Assembly (NCBI GenBank): GCA_000415185.1
Contig: KE351671.1
Coordinates: forward strand, 1 to 64,000
From: Enterococcus faecalis 13-SD-W-01
Lineage (GTDB): Bacteria > Bacillota > Bacilli > Lactobacillales > Enterococcaceae
Length of the DNA stretch: 64,000 nucleotides
Direction of reading: 5' to 3'
The notes under the pieces are model-generated. The model saw only the letters and a program-made list of their open reading frames with translations. It did no database searches and was not told the DNA's origin. Below, piece by piece: positions 23,404 to 32,534 of the stretch. Position 1 is the stretch's first letter. Each line of letters starts with the position of its first letter. Both the position numbers and the translations under genes were made by a program.

Positions 23404-24042
23404 ATGATCAAAGAATTTTGCGCAGAAAATTATACATTGATTCCTCATGCCATCGCTAAAGGTGCCGGCCGCATCGAATTATGCGACAATCTAGCTGTGG
23501 GCGGCACTACGCCAAGTACAGGAGTGATCGAGGAAGCCTTAAGCTATGCTGGTGAAAAAAACGTTCCGATCATGACCATGATCCGTCCGCGCGGCGGCGA
23601 CTTCGTTTACAACGACATCGAATTAAAAATCATGCACACCGACCTGATCGAAGCAAAAAAATTAGGAACAGACGGCGTTGTATTCGGCTGTCTGACGCCC
23701 TCTGGCTGGTTGGACGAAGAAGCCTTGGAATTATTGACAGAAACAGCTGAAGGACTTCAAATCACCTTCCACATGGCTTTTGACGCTATTCCTGAAGACA
23801 AACAGCTAGAAGCTATTGATTGGCTTGTTGACCACGGTGTCCACCGCATTTTAACGCATGGCGGAGCTGCTGGTACACCGATTGAAGAAAATATCTCTCA
23901 TTTGAAAAAATTGATCGACTACGCCAATGAGCGCTTGATTATTTTACCTGGTGCAGGTATTTCTTATCAAAATGCAGAAACAGTTGCTGAAGCATTAGGT
24001 GTCAGCGAAGTCCACGGTACGAAAATCGTGGATCTAGGGTAA
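23404..24042 (+). CDS. cutC: Copper homeostasis protein CutC family
   Basis: TIM-barrel protein of 212 residues. The N-terminal KEFCAENYTLIPHAIAKGAGRIELCDNLAVGG and the C-terminal GVSEVHGTKIV segments are conserved in the family, as is MTMIRPRGGDFVYND. CutC has been linked to copper tolerance in E. coli and E. faecalis, but its biochemical role is unsettled. AAAGGAGG precedes the ATG at ideal distance. The leader of about 120 bases after an extended -10 promoter (TGTTACAAT, about 23263-23271) contains GAGGG/CCCTC arms without a clear terminator. A strong terminator follows the gene. Confidence 0.9.
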   Translation: MIKEFCAENYTLIPHAIAKGAGRIELCDNLAVGGTTPSTGVIEEALSYAGEKNVPIMTMIRPRGGDFVYNDIELKIMHTDLIEAKKLGTDGVVFGCLTPSGWLDEEALELLTETAEGLQITFHMAFDAIPEDKQLEAIDWLVDHGVHRILTHGGAAGTPIEENISHLKKLIDYANERLIILPGAGISYQNAETVAEALGVSEVHGTKIVDLG

Positions 24043-24079
24043 TTATTTTTTCCAAAAAAATAATACGCAAAAAACATAC

Positions 24080-24124
24080 AAAAAAGGCCGCGAAACATGA
24101 AAAATGTTCCGCAGCCTTTTCTTT
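24080..24124. terminator. Bidirectional terminator between cutC and mgtE
   Basis: AAAAAGGCCGCGAAACAT and ATGTTCCGCAGCCTTTT pair with two bulges and are flanked by A- and T-runs. Confidence 0.85.
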
Positions 24125-24125
24125 T

Positions 24126-25487
24126 TTACATAAAATAAGACATAAACAATGAAGCAATATTGAAATAAATCAGCACACTCGTCAAATCACTCAGCGTCGT
24201 GATAAACGGCCCGCTGGCTACTGCCGGATCAAATCCGAGTTTATCCATCAGCATCGGGATCAAGCTTCCTGCCAAATTAGCAACAGTGATCGCAAACAAC
24301 ATCGCCATCCCGATCACAAATCCTAAGATGAAATTATGCTTCCAGAAACCGACGATCAAGAAAATCGTCAGTCCTGTGACCAAACCAGTAACTACCCCAG
24401 TCAGAACTTCTGCTAAGACGAGCTGGAAAAATCCGTGTTCTTTATCATCAGAAATCGCCAAACGACGAACAGCTACCGCCAAAGATTGGGTCCCCGCGTT
24501 TCCAGCGGTCCCTGTGATCAAAGAGATGAAAACCGCTAAAATACTCGCTTCGCTCACTAAGTCTTCATAATGACTGATCAGTGAAGCTGTCGACATCCCC
24601 AAAAAGAGCAGTGTAATCAGCCACGGCAAACGTCTTGAAGCTGCTTTGACTGGATTTTCATTGATTTCCTCAACATTGACCCCCGCCAAACCAGAGTAGT
24701 CGCTAGCTGCTTCATCATCGATTACGTCAATGATATCATCAACCGTAACGATTCCCAGCAGATGGTCATCATAATCAGTAACAGGAAGTGCTAGAAAGTC
24801 ATAGTCACGGAATGTTTGGGCAACATCTTCTTGATCATCCCCCACTGATACAGAGATGATCCGCTCACTCATCACATCAGCAATCATGGTATCGTCCTCA
24901 TTCACAATCAAATCTCGAAGTGAAATAACACCTACCAGCTGATTTTCTTGGTTTACGACATAAATATAATAAATCGTTTCAGCAACATCAGCTGCATTTT
25001 TCAATACATACATTGCCGAACGTACGGTTTGATTCGCTACGATCGAAACAAATTCCGTAGTCATGATCGCACCAGCAGTATCATCTTCATAGTGCAAGAG
25101 TTCTTTGATTTCGCTGGCATTTTCAGCTGGCATCAAACTCAAATATTTGGCCATTTGCTTCTTATCTAAGGTATTCAGCAAATCGACCGCATTATCGGTA
25201 TACATTTCCGCGAGCATATCAGCTGCATAGCTAGGCCGCATTTCTGAAAGATAGTCTTTCATATATTCATTGTCTTCTTCGATGGTGTCGAACATATCGG
25301 CAAGTTCTTTAGGAGACAGATACGCATAGATCATCTGGCGTTCTTCTTCTAAGAGTGATTGGTAGAACTGACCCTGCTCATAAATGTGCATCTCCAAGAA
25401 ATCATTTCTAAATTCCTGGATGTTGTTTTTTCTCAAATCTTCTGTCAACTGGGCAAATCGTTCCTCTAATTCTTGATTTTCGTCCAA
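24126..25487 (-). CDS. mgtE: Magnesium transporter MgtE
   Basis: Mg2+-gated channel of 453 residues. Order: an N-domain of superhelical repeats (1-130), two CBS domains (about 130-255, with EDDTAGAIMTTEFVSI at the start), a connecting helix, and five transmembrane helices from about 285 (RLPWLITLLFLGMSTASLI onwards) with the pore motif region GTAGNAGTQSLAVAVRR and FDPAVASGPFITTLSDL near the end. The start codon is TTG, preceded by GAGGTGAGATTGGT; no better ATG is available. It is last in the operon relQ-nadK-rluD-mgtE, with 17 bases to the previous gene. Confidence 0.95.
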   Translation of the reverse strand: MDENQELEERFAQLTEDLRKNNIQEFRNDFLEMHIYEQGQFYQSLLEEERQMIYAYLSPKELADMFDTIEEDNEYMKDYLSEMRPSYAADMLAEMYTDNAVDLLNTLDKKQMAKYLSLMPAENASEIKELLHYEDDTAGAIMTTEFVSIVANQTVRSAMYVLKNAADVAETIYYIYVVNQENQLVGVISLRDLIVNEDDTMIADVMSERIISVSVGDDQEDVAQTFRDYDFLALPVTDYDDHLLGIVTVDDIIDVIDDEAASDYSGLAGVNVEEINENPVKAASRRLPWLITLLFLGMSTASLISHYEDLVSEASILAVFISLITGTAGNAGTQSLAVAVRRLAISDDKEHGFFQLVLAEVLTGVVTGLVTGLTIFLIVGFWKHNFILGFVIGMAMLFAITVANLAGSLIPMLMDKLGFDPAVASGPFITTLSDLTSVLIYFNIASLFMSYFM

Positions 25488-25504
25488 ACCAATCTCACCT
25501 CACC

Positions 25505-26404
25505 TTAAATTCTCAACTGTTCAACGACTTTCGCCATATCTGCCGCTAACGGCTGTTCAAACACTAGCAGCTCTTCTGTAAAAGGATGGAAAAACCGTAA
25601 ATCATAACAATGCAGCGCTTGTCTCTGGATACCCAGATCCATTCTGCCGCCATACATCTCATCGCCTAAAAGCGGACAGCCGATGGAAGAAAAATGGACT
25701 CTGATTTGATGGGTCCTTCCGGTATGGAGCTGGATATCTGCCAGTGCAGCTTCTTTAAGCTGCTTTTCCAGCCAGTATTCTGTTTCTGCATACTGACCAT
25801 CTGTACAGACTTTCCGCTTCAATAAAGAAGTCAAATCTCTGCCTATCGGTGCTTGGATCATCCCATGTTCTTCCAGATGATCAATTGCTCCGCTAACAAG
25901 TGCTTGATATTTTTTTACAAATTTCTTTTCCCGCAGCTGGACATCTAGTTTCGCATGTGCAAAACCATGTTTCGCAAAAAGCATCAATCCTGACGTGTCT
26001 CTATCTAAACGAGTGACGACATGGATCACTTGGTTTTCATATCCTTGCTTTTTATAATAAGCTTTTACACGATTAGCCATGGTACCGTTTGGATGATATT
26101 GTGCCGGAATCGAAGAAATGCCTGCTGGTTTATTTACCACTAGGACATGTTCATCTTCAAAGACGATATCGATCGGCGTCTCATCTAACAGGACAGTTTC
26201 ATGCTCGCCTTCCGCAGGAATCACAATGGTTACCTTATCATTCTCTGAAAGAGAAAACAAGACATTTTCCGTCTGTTCGTTGACTTTGATTTCTCCGCCT
26301 TGAAATTTTATTTTCGCTAATAAACCTTTAGAGATGCCCTTCTCTTTTAGGAAAAATTTCAATTTTTGTGTCTGTTCTTTTTCATAGATCCATGTAAATT
26401 CCAT
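25505..26404 (-). CDS. RluA-family 23S/tRNA pseudouridine synthase
   Basis: Isomerises uridine to pseudouridine in structured RNA; 299 residues. An S4-like N-terminal region (FLKEKGISKGLLAKIKFQGGEIKVN) is followed by the catalytic domain with VVTRLDRDTSGLMLFAKH, which holds the catalytic aspartate, and LHTGRTHQIRVHFSSIGCPLLGD. This is the RluD/YjbO type found after nadK in Firmicutes; the exact target is not predictable. The start at 26404 overlaps the nadK stop region, with GGTGAGGACTAAA as RBS, suggesting translational coupling. Confidence 0.9.
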   Translation of the reverse strand: MEFTWIYEKEQTQKLKFFLKEKGISKGLLAKIKFQGGEIKVNEQTENVLFSLSENDKVTIVIPAEGEHETVLLDETPIDIVFEDEHVLVVNKPAGISSIPAQYHPNGTMANRVKAYYKKQGYENQVIHVVTRLDRDTSGLMLFAKHGFAHAKLDVQLREKKFVKKYQALVSGAIDHLEEHGMIQAPIGRDLTSLLKRKVCTDGQYAETEYWLEKQLKEAALADIQLHTGRTHQIRVHFSSIGCPLLGDEMYGGRMDLGIQRQALHCYDLRFFHPFTEELLVFEQPLAADMAKVVEQLRI

Positions 26405-26405
26405 T

Positions 26406-27203
26406 TTAGTCCTCACCAATAAATGCGTCTTTTACACGATGCCAAAAATGCATGTGCCGATAAGAAGAAAAATGGATCCGTTCTTCTGCTATACGATAAT
26501 AAATAGAATGGATGTCTTCTTTTGCCACTTCCAAATGATCAATTGTCACTTGGTAATCCTCAGTATTCTCAAGTTTGATTTCCAGCCATTCATTATGGGC
26601 AATGACGATTGGCGAACCGAGCGTCCGAAACACACGGTTATTCAAAGAAGCAATCTCTGCTAATTGAAACGCGTTGATACTTGGATGGATCACTGCGCCG
26701 CCTACACTTTTATTATAGGCTGTCGATCCTGTAGGGGTAGAGATCGCTAAGCCATCCCCACGAAAACGTTCAAATAATTCATTTTTGATATATACATCTG
26801 CGACCATGGTTCGGTTTGCACGTTTGATCGTTGACTCGTTCAACGCCAAAAGATGCTTGTCTGGTTTATCATTTCGGTATTGGACACGCACATCTAATAA
26901 CGGATAACTGACTGTTTGCCCTCTGGTGGAACACAAGCTGTCGACCATCTCCGGCAGTTCGTAGTCGCGCCAATCTGTGTAGAAACCCAAATGCCCAGTG
27001 TGGACGCCTAAAAAACTCACTTCATTCAAACGATGGCTGAAACGATGGAAAGCAGACAGCAGCGTCCCATCGCCCCCTATCGATATCACTAATTCCGGGT
27101 GTTGCATGTCGACTTGGATGTCTGCTTTTGCTAAAAGAGTTTCCAGATTCTTGGTAACCGCTAATGATTTTTCTTGATTATTATGAACGATCGCTACCTT
27201 CAT
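26406..27203 (-). CDS. nadK: NAD kinase
   Basis: Phosphorylates NAD to NADP. The 265 residues carry VISIGGDGTLLSAFH with the GGDG motif (near residue 45), LGFYTDW and the TPTGSTAYNKSVGGAV segment, all diagnostic of the family. GGAGGAGACAG precedes the ATG. The gene overlaps the end of relQ by 23 bases and is followed by the pseudouridine synthase, so translation of the three is probably coupled. Confidence 0.97.
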   Translation of the reverse strand: MKVAIVHNNQEKSLAVTKNLETLLAKADIQVDMQHPELVISIGGDGTLLSAFHRFSHRLNEVSFLGVHTGHLGFYTDWRDYELPEMVDSLCSTRGQTVSYPLLDVRVQYRNDKPDKHLLALNESTIKRANRTMVADVYIKNELFERFRGDGLAISTPTGSTAYNKSVGGAVIHPSINAFQLAEIASLNNRVFRTLGSPIVIAHNEWLEIKLENTEDYQVTIDHLEVAKEDIHSIYYRIAEERIHFSSYRHMHFWHRVKDAFIGED

Positions 27204-27876
27204 CTGTCTCCTCCTCGTTTGTGTTGATCAATTTGCGGTAATAGATATCGTTTGGCGTCCCCCTGCCATGAGAAAACAGACGTTGCGCTTCCTGGATCTC
27301 TTCACGAATACTGGACATCTCTTCATCTAAACGATAAGCGGCTTCTGCTGCTCTTTGCAGTCGTTCACTCATTTCTTCAGGAAAAACTCCTTGATATTTG
27401 TAGTTCAGCGAATGTTCGATCGTCGCCCAAAAATTCATTGCCAGGGTCCGGATCTGGATTTCTGCTAAAATCTTTTTCTCACCGCTGATCAGCTGGACCG
27501 GATATTCGATGACCAAATGATACGACCGATAGCCGCTTGCTTTTTTATTGGTGATGTAATCTCGTTCTTGGATAACATTCATGTCTTTTCTATTGCGAAT
27601 GATCTCCACCACATGATGGATATCCTCCACGAATTGGCACATGATCCTCAATCCTGCGATATCAGACATTTCTTCTTCTAAACGGCTCATAGGGATATGC
27701 CGCAGCTGCGATTTCGTAATAATGCTGTCGACAGGTTTCACCCGCCCCGTCACAAATTCGATGGGAACATGTCGATTCTGTTCTCTGAATTGTTTGCGGA
27801 TCCCCCGCAGTTTCACTTTTAATTCCGACACTGTTTGTTCATAAGGTGCTAAAAAAGCTTCCCAATCTCGTTCCAT
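27181..27876 (-). CDS. relQ: Small alarmone synthetase RelQ
   Basis: Makes (p)ppGpp or pGpp from GTP or GDP and ATP without a hydrolase domain. The 231 residues show the synthetase core: MSDIAGLRIMCQFVEDIHHV (near 95), YITNKKASGYRSYHLVIEYP (near 130) and AEIQIRTLAMNFWATIEHSLNYK (near 160), followed by C-terminal helices typical of RelQ tetramers. Gene order relQ-nadK-rluD is the Bacillus yjbM-yjbN-yjbO order. A second small synthetase gene lies 18 kb away at 45467. Confidence 0.95.
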   Translation of the reverse strand: MERDWEAFLAPYEQTVSELKVKLRGIRKQFREQNRHVPIEFVTGRVKPVDSIITKSQLRHIPMSRLEEEMSDIAGLRIMCQFVEDIHHVVEIIRNRKDMNVIQERDYITNKKASGYRSYHLVIEYPVQLISGEKKILAEIQIRTLAMNFWATIEHSLNYKYQGVFPEEMSERLQRAAEAAYRLDEEMSSIREEIQEAQRLFSHGRGTPNDIYYRKLINTNEEETDEGSDRS

Positions 27877-28010
27877 AATTGATACCTCTACTTTGCACTA
27901 ACATTCAGTTTTTATTTTACCATAGAAAAAAGAGTTTCAGTAATCCACCTACTTAGGATTGACCAAAAATAAAATTTCAAGCACAATAAATGATAAAAGG
28001 AGCTGTGATT

Positions 28011-28586
28011 ATGGCACAAAACTTAGAAATAGAATATAAAACAATGTTGGATAAATCAACTTACCAGCGCTTGCTTGCTCATTATCAGCTGAAAGCAGAA
28101 GATTTCCACACACAGACCAATTATTATTTTGATACAAAAGAAGACAGCTTGAAGAAAAAAAATTGCGGCTTGCGAATTCGTTTGATGGATAACCAAGCAG
28201 AATATACGTTAAAAACGCCCGATCAAAACGGCCGTTTAGAAACAACCGACTTTTTTTCTTACGAAGAAGGAGAAACCTTTATCCAAACCAGTACTCTGCC
28301 AAAAAGCGGCGCTGTTTTCAACAAACTTGCTGAAATCGGTGTTTCTGCCGATGAATTGTCCTCTATCGGCTATTTGACCACCAAACGAGCAGAATTCAGT
28401 ATCAGCGAAGGGCTCTTAGCACTAGACGAAAGTATCGCAGAAAATCTTCATGATTACGAATTAGAATTGGAAGTTTCACATGCGGAAAAAGGAGAAAAAG
28501 ATTTTCAACATCTATTGGATACATTAGGAATACCTTTTCAGCCGGCAAAAAATAAAATCCAGCGAATGATTGAATCAAAAAATTAG
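28011..28586 (+). CDS. CYTH domain protein (YjbK-like triphosphate-binding)
   Basis: Protein of 191 residues with a triphosphate tunnel fold. It starts with MAQNLEIEYKTML, the ExExK motif of CYTH proteins, followed by QTNYYFDT, CGLRIRLMDNQAEYTLK and a C-terminal LELEVSH. Members hydrolyse inorganic triphosphate or related molecules; the native substrate is unsettled in Firmicutes. The start at 28011 follows AAAAGGAGCTGTGATT; an earlier in-frame ATG would cover that site. It is divergent from relQ, whose product also handles polyphosphorylated nucleotides, a conserved Bacillus neighbourhood. Confidence 0.88.
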   Translation: MAQNLEIEYKTMLDKSTYQRLLAHYQLKAEDFHTQTNYYFDTKEDSLKKKNCGLRIRLMDNQAEYTLKTPDQNGRLETTDFFSYEEGETFIQTSTLPKSGAVFNKLAEIGVSADELSSIGYLTTKRAEFSISEGLLALDESIAENLHDYELELEVSHAEKGEKDFQHLLDTLGIPFQPAKNKIQRMIESKN

Positions 28587-28703
28587 AATCCTTTCATTTT
28601 CACAAGGGTCTTAGTTTCATTTTTTTCAGTTTTTCTGTTAAGTTAATATTTGTACTAAAACAATATATTTATTGATTAGAATCTATTTTGGGGGAGATTC
28701 AGT

Positions 28704-29372
28704 ATGATTGAGATTTATTTATTCGTCAATCCATTGGGGAAACACTGTTACAATATCGAACAGCAGATTTTGGAATTTATCGAAGAAGACTATGGGAAAA
28801 AAGAGTTTCATTTCCGCTTTTTGCCTTTAGTAAATTTGCAGACAATTGGGGATGTCATGCAAAATCAAGGAATTTCAAAAAACGATATTCAAAAAAGAAA
28901 TCAATTATTCTCAGAAACCTATTCAGCAGCCTTAGATTGTAAAGCTGCCCAGTTTCAAGGAAAGAAAAAAGGACGTCAATTTTTGATTCAGCTGCAAAAA
29001 ACAGTTGGTTGCGAAGGCACGCCTTATTCACCAGCTTTAGCTGAAAAGATTTTCAAAGAAATCGGCGGCGATCTAGCCATGTTCAAAGAAGATCGGCAGT
29101 CTGAATTTGTCAAAGAAGCATTTTTTGCAGATCAAAAAATCGCACGGGAAATGGGCATTGTCCAACATCCTTCAGCAGTCATTTATAATTACGCAAGTGA
29201 AAGAGATTTTGGTGTCCTTGTTGAAGGCACTAACAGTATAAAAAGTATCAAAGAACTTTGTAAAACCGGCAAAGATGCCTACCAGCTATTTACAAACGGG
29301 AAACCTTTACATATGGGGAAAGATACAAATTACACTGCAACGCCAAATCACTTATTTTTATTATCTAACTGA
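28704..29372 (+). CDS. spxH: ClpXP adaptor SpxH (YjbH), DsbA-like
   Basis: Thioredoxin-like adaptor of 222 residues that delivers Spx to ClpXP. The N-terminal IYLFVNPLGKHCYNIEQ replaces the usual CxxC redox site by a single cysteine after a glycine-lysine-histidine stretch, with a second region QHPSAVIYNYASERDFGVLVEG (near 160), as in DsbA folds. GGGGGAGATTCAGT precedes the ATG. The position near relQ/CYTH on one side and pepF-coiA-mecA-spx on the other is the Bacillus order for yjbH. Its substrate gene spx lies 4 kb away at 33393. Confidence 0.85.
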   Translation: MIEIYLFVNPLGKHCYNIEQQILEFIEEDYGKKEFHFRFLPLVNLQTIGDVMQNQGISKNDIQKRNQLFSETYSAALDCKAAQFQGKKKGRQFLIQLQKTVGCEGTPYSPALAEKIFKEIGGDLAMFKEDRQSEFVKEAFFADQKIAREMGIVQHPSAVIYNYASERDFGVLVEGTNSIKSIKELCKTGKDAYQLFTNGKPLHMGKDTNYTATPNHLFLLSN

Positions 29373-29415
29373 TCGATGTGCGTTTATTCCACCATCTGTT
29401 TATAAACTATAGAAA

Positions 29416-29464
29416 AAAGGAGAAACTGTTCTTGTCGAATCGACAACACAGTCTCTCCTATTTT
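29416..29464. terminator. Bidirectional terminator between spxH and pepF
   Basis: AAAAGGAGAAACTGT and ACAGTCTCTCCTATTTTT pair with one bulge, with an inner TTGTCGA/TCGACAA stem, flanked by A- and T-runs. Confidence 0.85.
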
Positions 29465-29502
29465 TTATGGCAAAAATCTATCAGAAGAAAAGTATATAGT
29501 TA

Positions 29503-31323
29503 TTATGCTTTTTCCAATTCTTCAATCAATTGTTCTAGTTCATTCAAACGTGCTTCAAAGACAGCCATCGCATCTTCGATATAGTCAGGTTTCGTCATGT
29601 CGACACCTGCTTTTTTCATCACTTCTACTGGATAGTCGCTGCTTCCAGATTTCAAGTAATCTAAATAATGTTCCAATGCCCCTGGTTCTTTGTTCCAGAT
29701 TTTTTCAGCCAATGCCGAAGCAGCTGAAAAGCCTGTTGAATATTGGAAAACATAATAATTGTAATAAAAATGAGGGATTCTTGACCACTCGAATTTGATT
29801 TCCGGATCTTTTTCTACAGCTGGTCCGTAGTATCTTGCATTCAATTCGCCATAGCTTTCATTTAAGTATTCGCTAGTCAACGGCGTGCCTTTTGCGTCTT
29901 CTGTATGCATGAAATGCTCAAATTCAGCAAATTGTGTTTGACGGAAGACTGTTCCTTTGAATCCATCTAAATAATGATTCAGCACATATGCGCGGACGCG
30001 AGGGTCTTTTTCTGTTTCTAATAAATATTCCGTCAAAATATTTTCATTTGTTGTTGAAGCGATCTCTGCTAAGAAAATCGAATAGTCGCCGTATACATAA
30101 GGCTGATTTGCGCGGGTAAAGTAACTATGCACACTGTGGCCCATTTCGTGGACAAGCGTGAACAACTGATCTAGCGTATCGTGCCAGTTCATCAAAATAT
30201 ATGGTTTTGTATCGTAGCTTCCAGATGAATACGCACCGCTGCGTTTTCCTTTGTTCTCTACGACATCGATCCAGCGATCAGAAAAAGCTTCTTTTACCAC
30301 AGCAAGATATTCTTCGCCCATTGGATGCAACGCTTCTACGGCTTTGTTTTTCGCATCTTCATAGCTGAACTTCACTGGTGCCTCACCCAAAACTGGTGTA
30401 TAAAGATCATACATATGCAAGGTATCCACACCAAGCAGACGTTTTCTCAATTCCATGTAACGATGCAGCAGCGGCAGATTTTTGTTTACGACATCTACTA
30501 ATGTATCATATACACTTTCTGGAATGTGGTTCGCGCTCAAAGAAGCTTCCCGCGCAGAAGAATAATTTCTGATTTTCGCTTTGAAGTTGTGCCCTTTGAC
30601 GTGTGTTCCTAAAGTCGAAGCAAATGTATTATTGAATTGTTCATAGACGCTGTAAAGCCCTTTAAACGCTGCTTCGCGTACAGAACGGTCTGTGCTTTCA
30701 AGGAATTGTCCATAAACACCATGAGACAATTGGATTTTTTCTCCGTTTTCGCCTTCAATCGTCGGGAAAACAAGATCGGCATTGTTCAAAATAGAAAATG
30801 TATCTTTTGACGCGCCAAAAATCTCACTTGAACCAGCGAGCAAAGCTTCTTGCTCTTCGGATAAAACATGTGCGCGGTTATCTACTGTTTGTTTGATAAA
30901 ATGGCGATACATCTCAAGTTTCGGTTCTTCGTCAAAATAAGCCCAGATCTGTTCATCTGATAATTGCAGCAATTCTGGCTCAAACCAGGAAATTGCTTCG
31001 CTGACTTTGGCAAAAAGACTGCCTGCGCGTGCATAGATTGCTTGGTAAGTAGTGTTTGCTGTGTCTTGGTCATTTTTCAAATGTGCATACACATAGATTT
31101 TTTCTGTCTCTCGATAAACCTCAAGCAGATAGTCGACAGCAGATAAAAATGAATGGGCGCCGTCCGCCAATGTCCCTTTATAACTGTCTGCTTGTTTCAG
31201 CTGCTCTTCTACTTGGCTGTATGCTTCGTCAAATGCTTGATCATTAGGGAATATTTTTGTCAGATCCCACGTCAAATGCTCTGGCAGTTCTTCGCGTTTC
31301 GGTAATTGCTTCGCTTCACTCAT
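29503..31323 (-). CDS. pepF: Oligoendopeptidase F
   Basis: Cytoplasmic M3-family zinc endopeptidase of 606 residues that degrades medium-length peptides. HEMGHSVHSYF (near residue 385) holds the HExxH site, and a glutamate about 25 residues later in the YSIFLAEIASTTNE segment is the third ligand. GSYDTKPYILMNWHDTLD precedes the site. The start at 31323 is preceded by AAGGAGTGGATTAC; an ATG three codons upstream lies within that site. It follows coiA in the conserved spx-mecA-coiA-pepF order. Confidence 0.96.
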   Translation of the reverse strand: MSEAKQLPKREELPEHLTWDLTKIFPNDQAFDEAYSQVEEQLKQADSYKGTLADGAHSFLSAVDYLLEVYRETEKIYVYAHLKNDQDTANTTYQAIYARAGSLFAKVSEAISWFEPELLQLSDEQIWAYFDEEPKLEMYRHFIKQTVDNRAHVLSEEQEALLAGSSEIFGASKDTFSILNNADLVFPTIEGENGEKIQLSHGVYGQFLESTDRSVREAAFKGLYSVYEQFNNTFASTLGTHVKGHNFKAKIRNYSSAREASLSANHIPESVYDTLVDVVNKNLPLLHRYMELRKRLLGVDTLHMYDLYTPVLGEAPVKFSYEDAKNKAVEALHPMGEEYLAVVKEAFSDRWIDVVENKGKRSGAYSSGSYDTKPYILMNWHDTLDQLFTLVHEMGHSVHSYFTRANQPYVYGDYSIFLAEIASTTNENILTEYLLETEKDPRVRAYVLNHYLDGFKGTVFRQTQFAEFEHFMHTEDAKGTPLTSEYLNESYGELNARYYGPAVEKDPEIKFEWSRIPHFYYNYYVFQYSTGFSAASALAEKIWNKEPGALEHYLDYLKSGSSDYPVEVMKKAGVDMTKPDYIEDAMAVFEARLNELEQLIEELEKA

Positions 31324-31371
31324 GTAATCCACTCCTTTATAGTATTCTTTAATCTTACCATAATTCGTCCA

Positions 31372-32405
31372 TCAAACCAGCGAATGAGTGTGAAGAATTT
31401 TTGAACTTTCTGATTTTTCAAACAAACGGATACATTCTTCAAAAAATCCCTTTCTGATTTGTTTTTCATCTACCAGCGGAAACAGCCAAGGTTCCTTCTG
31501 TCTGTTTATTTCTTTTTCCCAATATTCATAGTGCCGCTTTCTGTCTGGACTTGCGGTTTCTTCAAACAGCAAACGGTAATAAAAAAGATGCTCTTGATAA
31601 AAAAAAAGTAGCGGCTTTTGCTGTAAAGCCATTTTGGCAGATGCAAAAGATGTTTTTTCCGTAAGTAACACTTCTCTTGCAGTGATAAAATCCGTTTTTG
31701 TTTGCGTCGAAGCTGCTGCTTAAGCCAGTGATGGTAATCTGTGCCTCCCTCTGTTGAAGATGATTTTTCTTTTTCTTGGCAGCAAATAATTTGTTGATTT
31801 CTAAGCTGCAGCAAATCTGTTTCGTAAAAATCCCACGTGCTTTCATGATAACGCATCTTCAAAACAGGCATCTCGCTGATGTGATGGAACAAATGTAGTT
31901 TCCCATTCGCTAAATCCGCTTTCCAACTATGGATCCCCCGCTGTTTTGTGTACATACAGCAGCTTTTTTCCAATTGAGTGAATGCATGATTTTGCATGAA
32001 TCTGTTTCCTAAGATCCACCAGCAGTCATATCCTTGATCTCTATAAGTACATGTACGTTCAATTAGTTTTTCGATACTTAATACAGAACACTGAATCTCA
32101 ATTGCTAGTTTTTCCTCTTGTTGCAAAATATCCGGACGCTGTTTCAGCTGAGGCAGATAAGCTTCCAAAACAGCTGCCTTTCCAAGCCACTGCTTAAAAT
32201 GTTTCTTCAATCTAAGATGTTCTGCTGTTTCGGCTTCGCTGAATAATTGGCAATCCGCTGCTTTTTTATGCGCAAAATGAGCTTCTTTTTGAAGACCTTT
32301 CTTCAAGATCACAGGTTGTCCGCACCCACCGCAATGGTAGTTCCTGCCTTTGGAAGCCTCTTGCGCTAAAATATCGTCGCCTTGTTTTGTCTTTGCAATC
32401 AGCAT
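31372..32405 (-). pseudogene. coiA: Competence protein CoiA, interrupted by a frameshift
   Basis: CoiA is a nuclease-like protein needed for recombination of transformed DNA. The N-terminal frame (from 32405) has the zinc site CGGCGQPV and HFAHKK, and the PD-(D/E)xK-like KQRPDILQQEEKLAIEIQCS. Near 31675 the frame changes: after KRILSLQ the continuation EVLLTEKTSFASAKMALQQ... is in another frame and runs to a stop at 31372, giving the normal CoiA C-terminal third. Reading straight on gives a non-homologous tail ending at 31506. One missing or extra base in the AAGAGAAG stretch would restore about 345 residues. The gene is probably inactive; a sequencing error or programmed shift is possible. 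Confidence 0.75.
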
Positions 32406-32462
32406 TTTCTCACCTCTTATAAAACTTACGCAGCTTTGCTCAAAAAATTTTTGCCTAGCAAA

Positions 32463-32510
32463 AAAAAACGCCTCTTCAAAAACAGCTGTCTGTTTCTGAG
32501 GAGGCGTCTG
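32463..32510 (-). terminator. Intrinsic terminator of mecA
   Basis: ACGCCTCTTC and GAGGAGGCGT pair with an inner AAACAG/CTGTTT stem. Nine U follow in the minus-strand transcript. It lies between the mecA stop and the coiA start. Confidence 0.85.
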
Positions 32511-32534
32511 ATCGACATGGAGCCAAGCACCATT

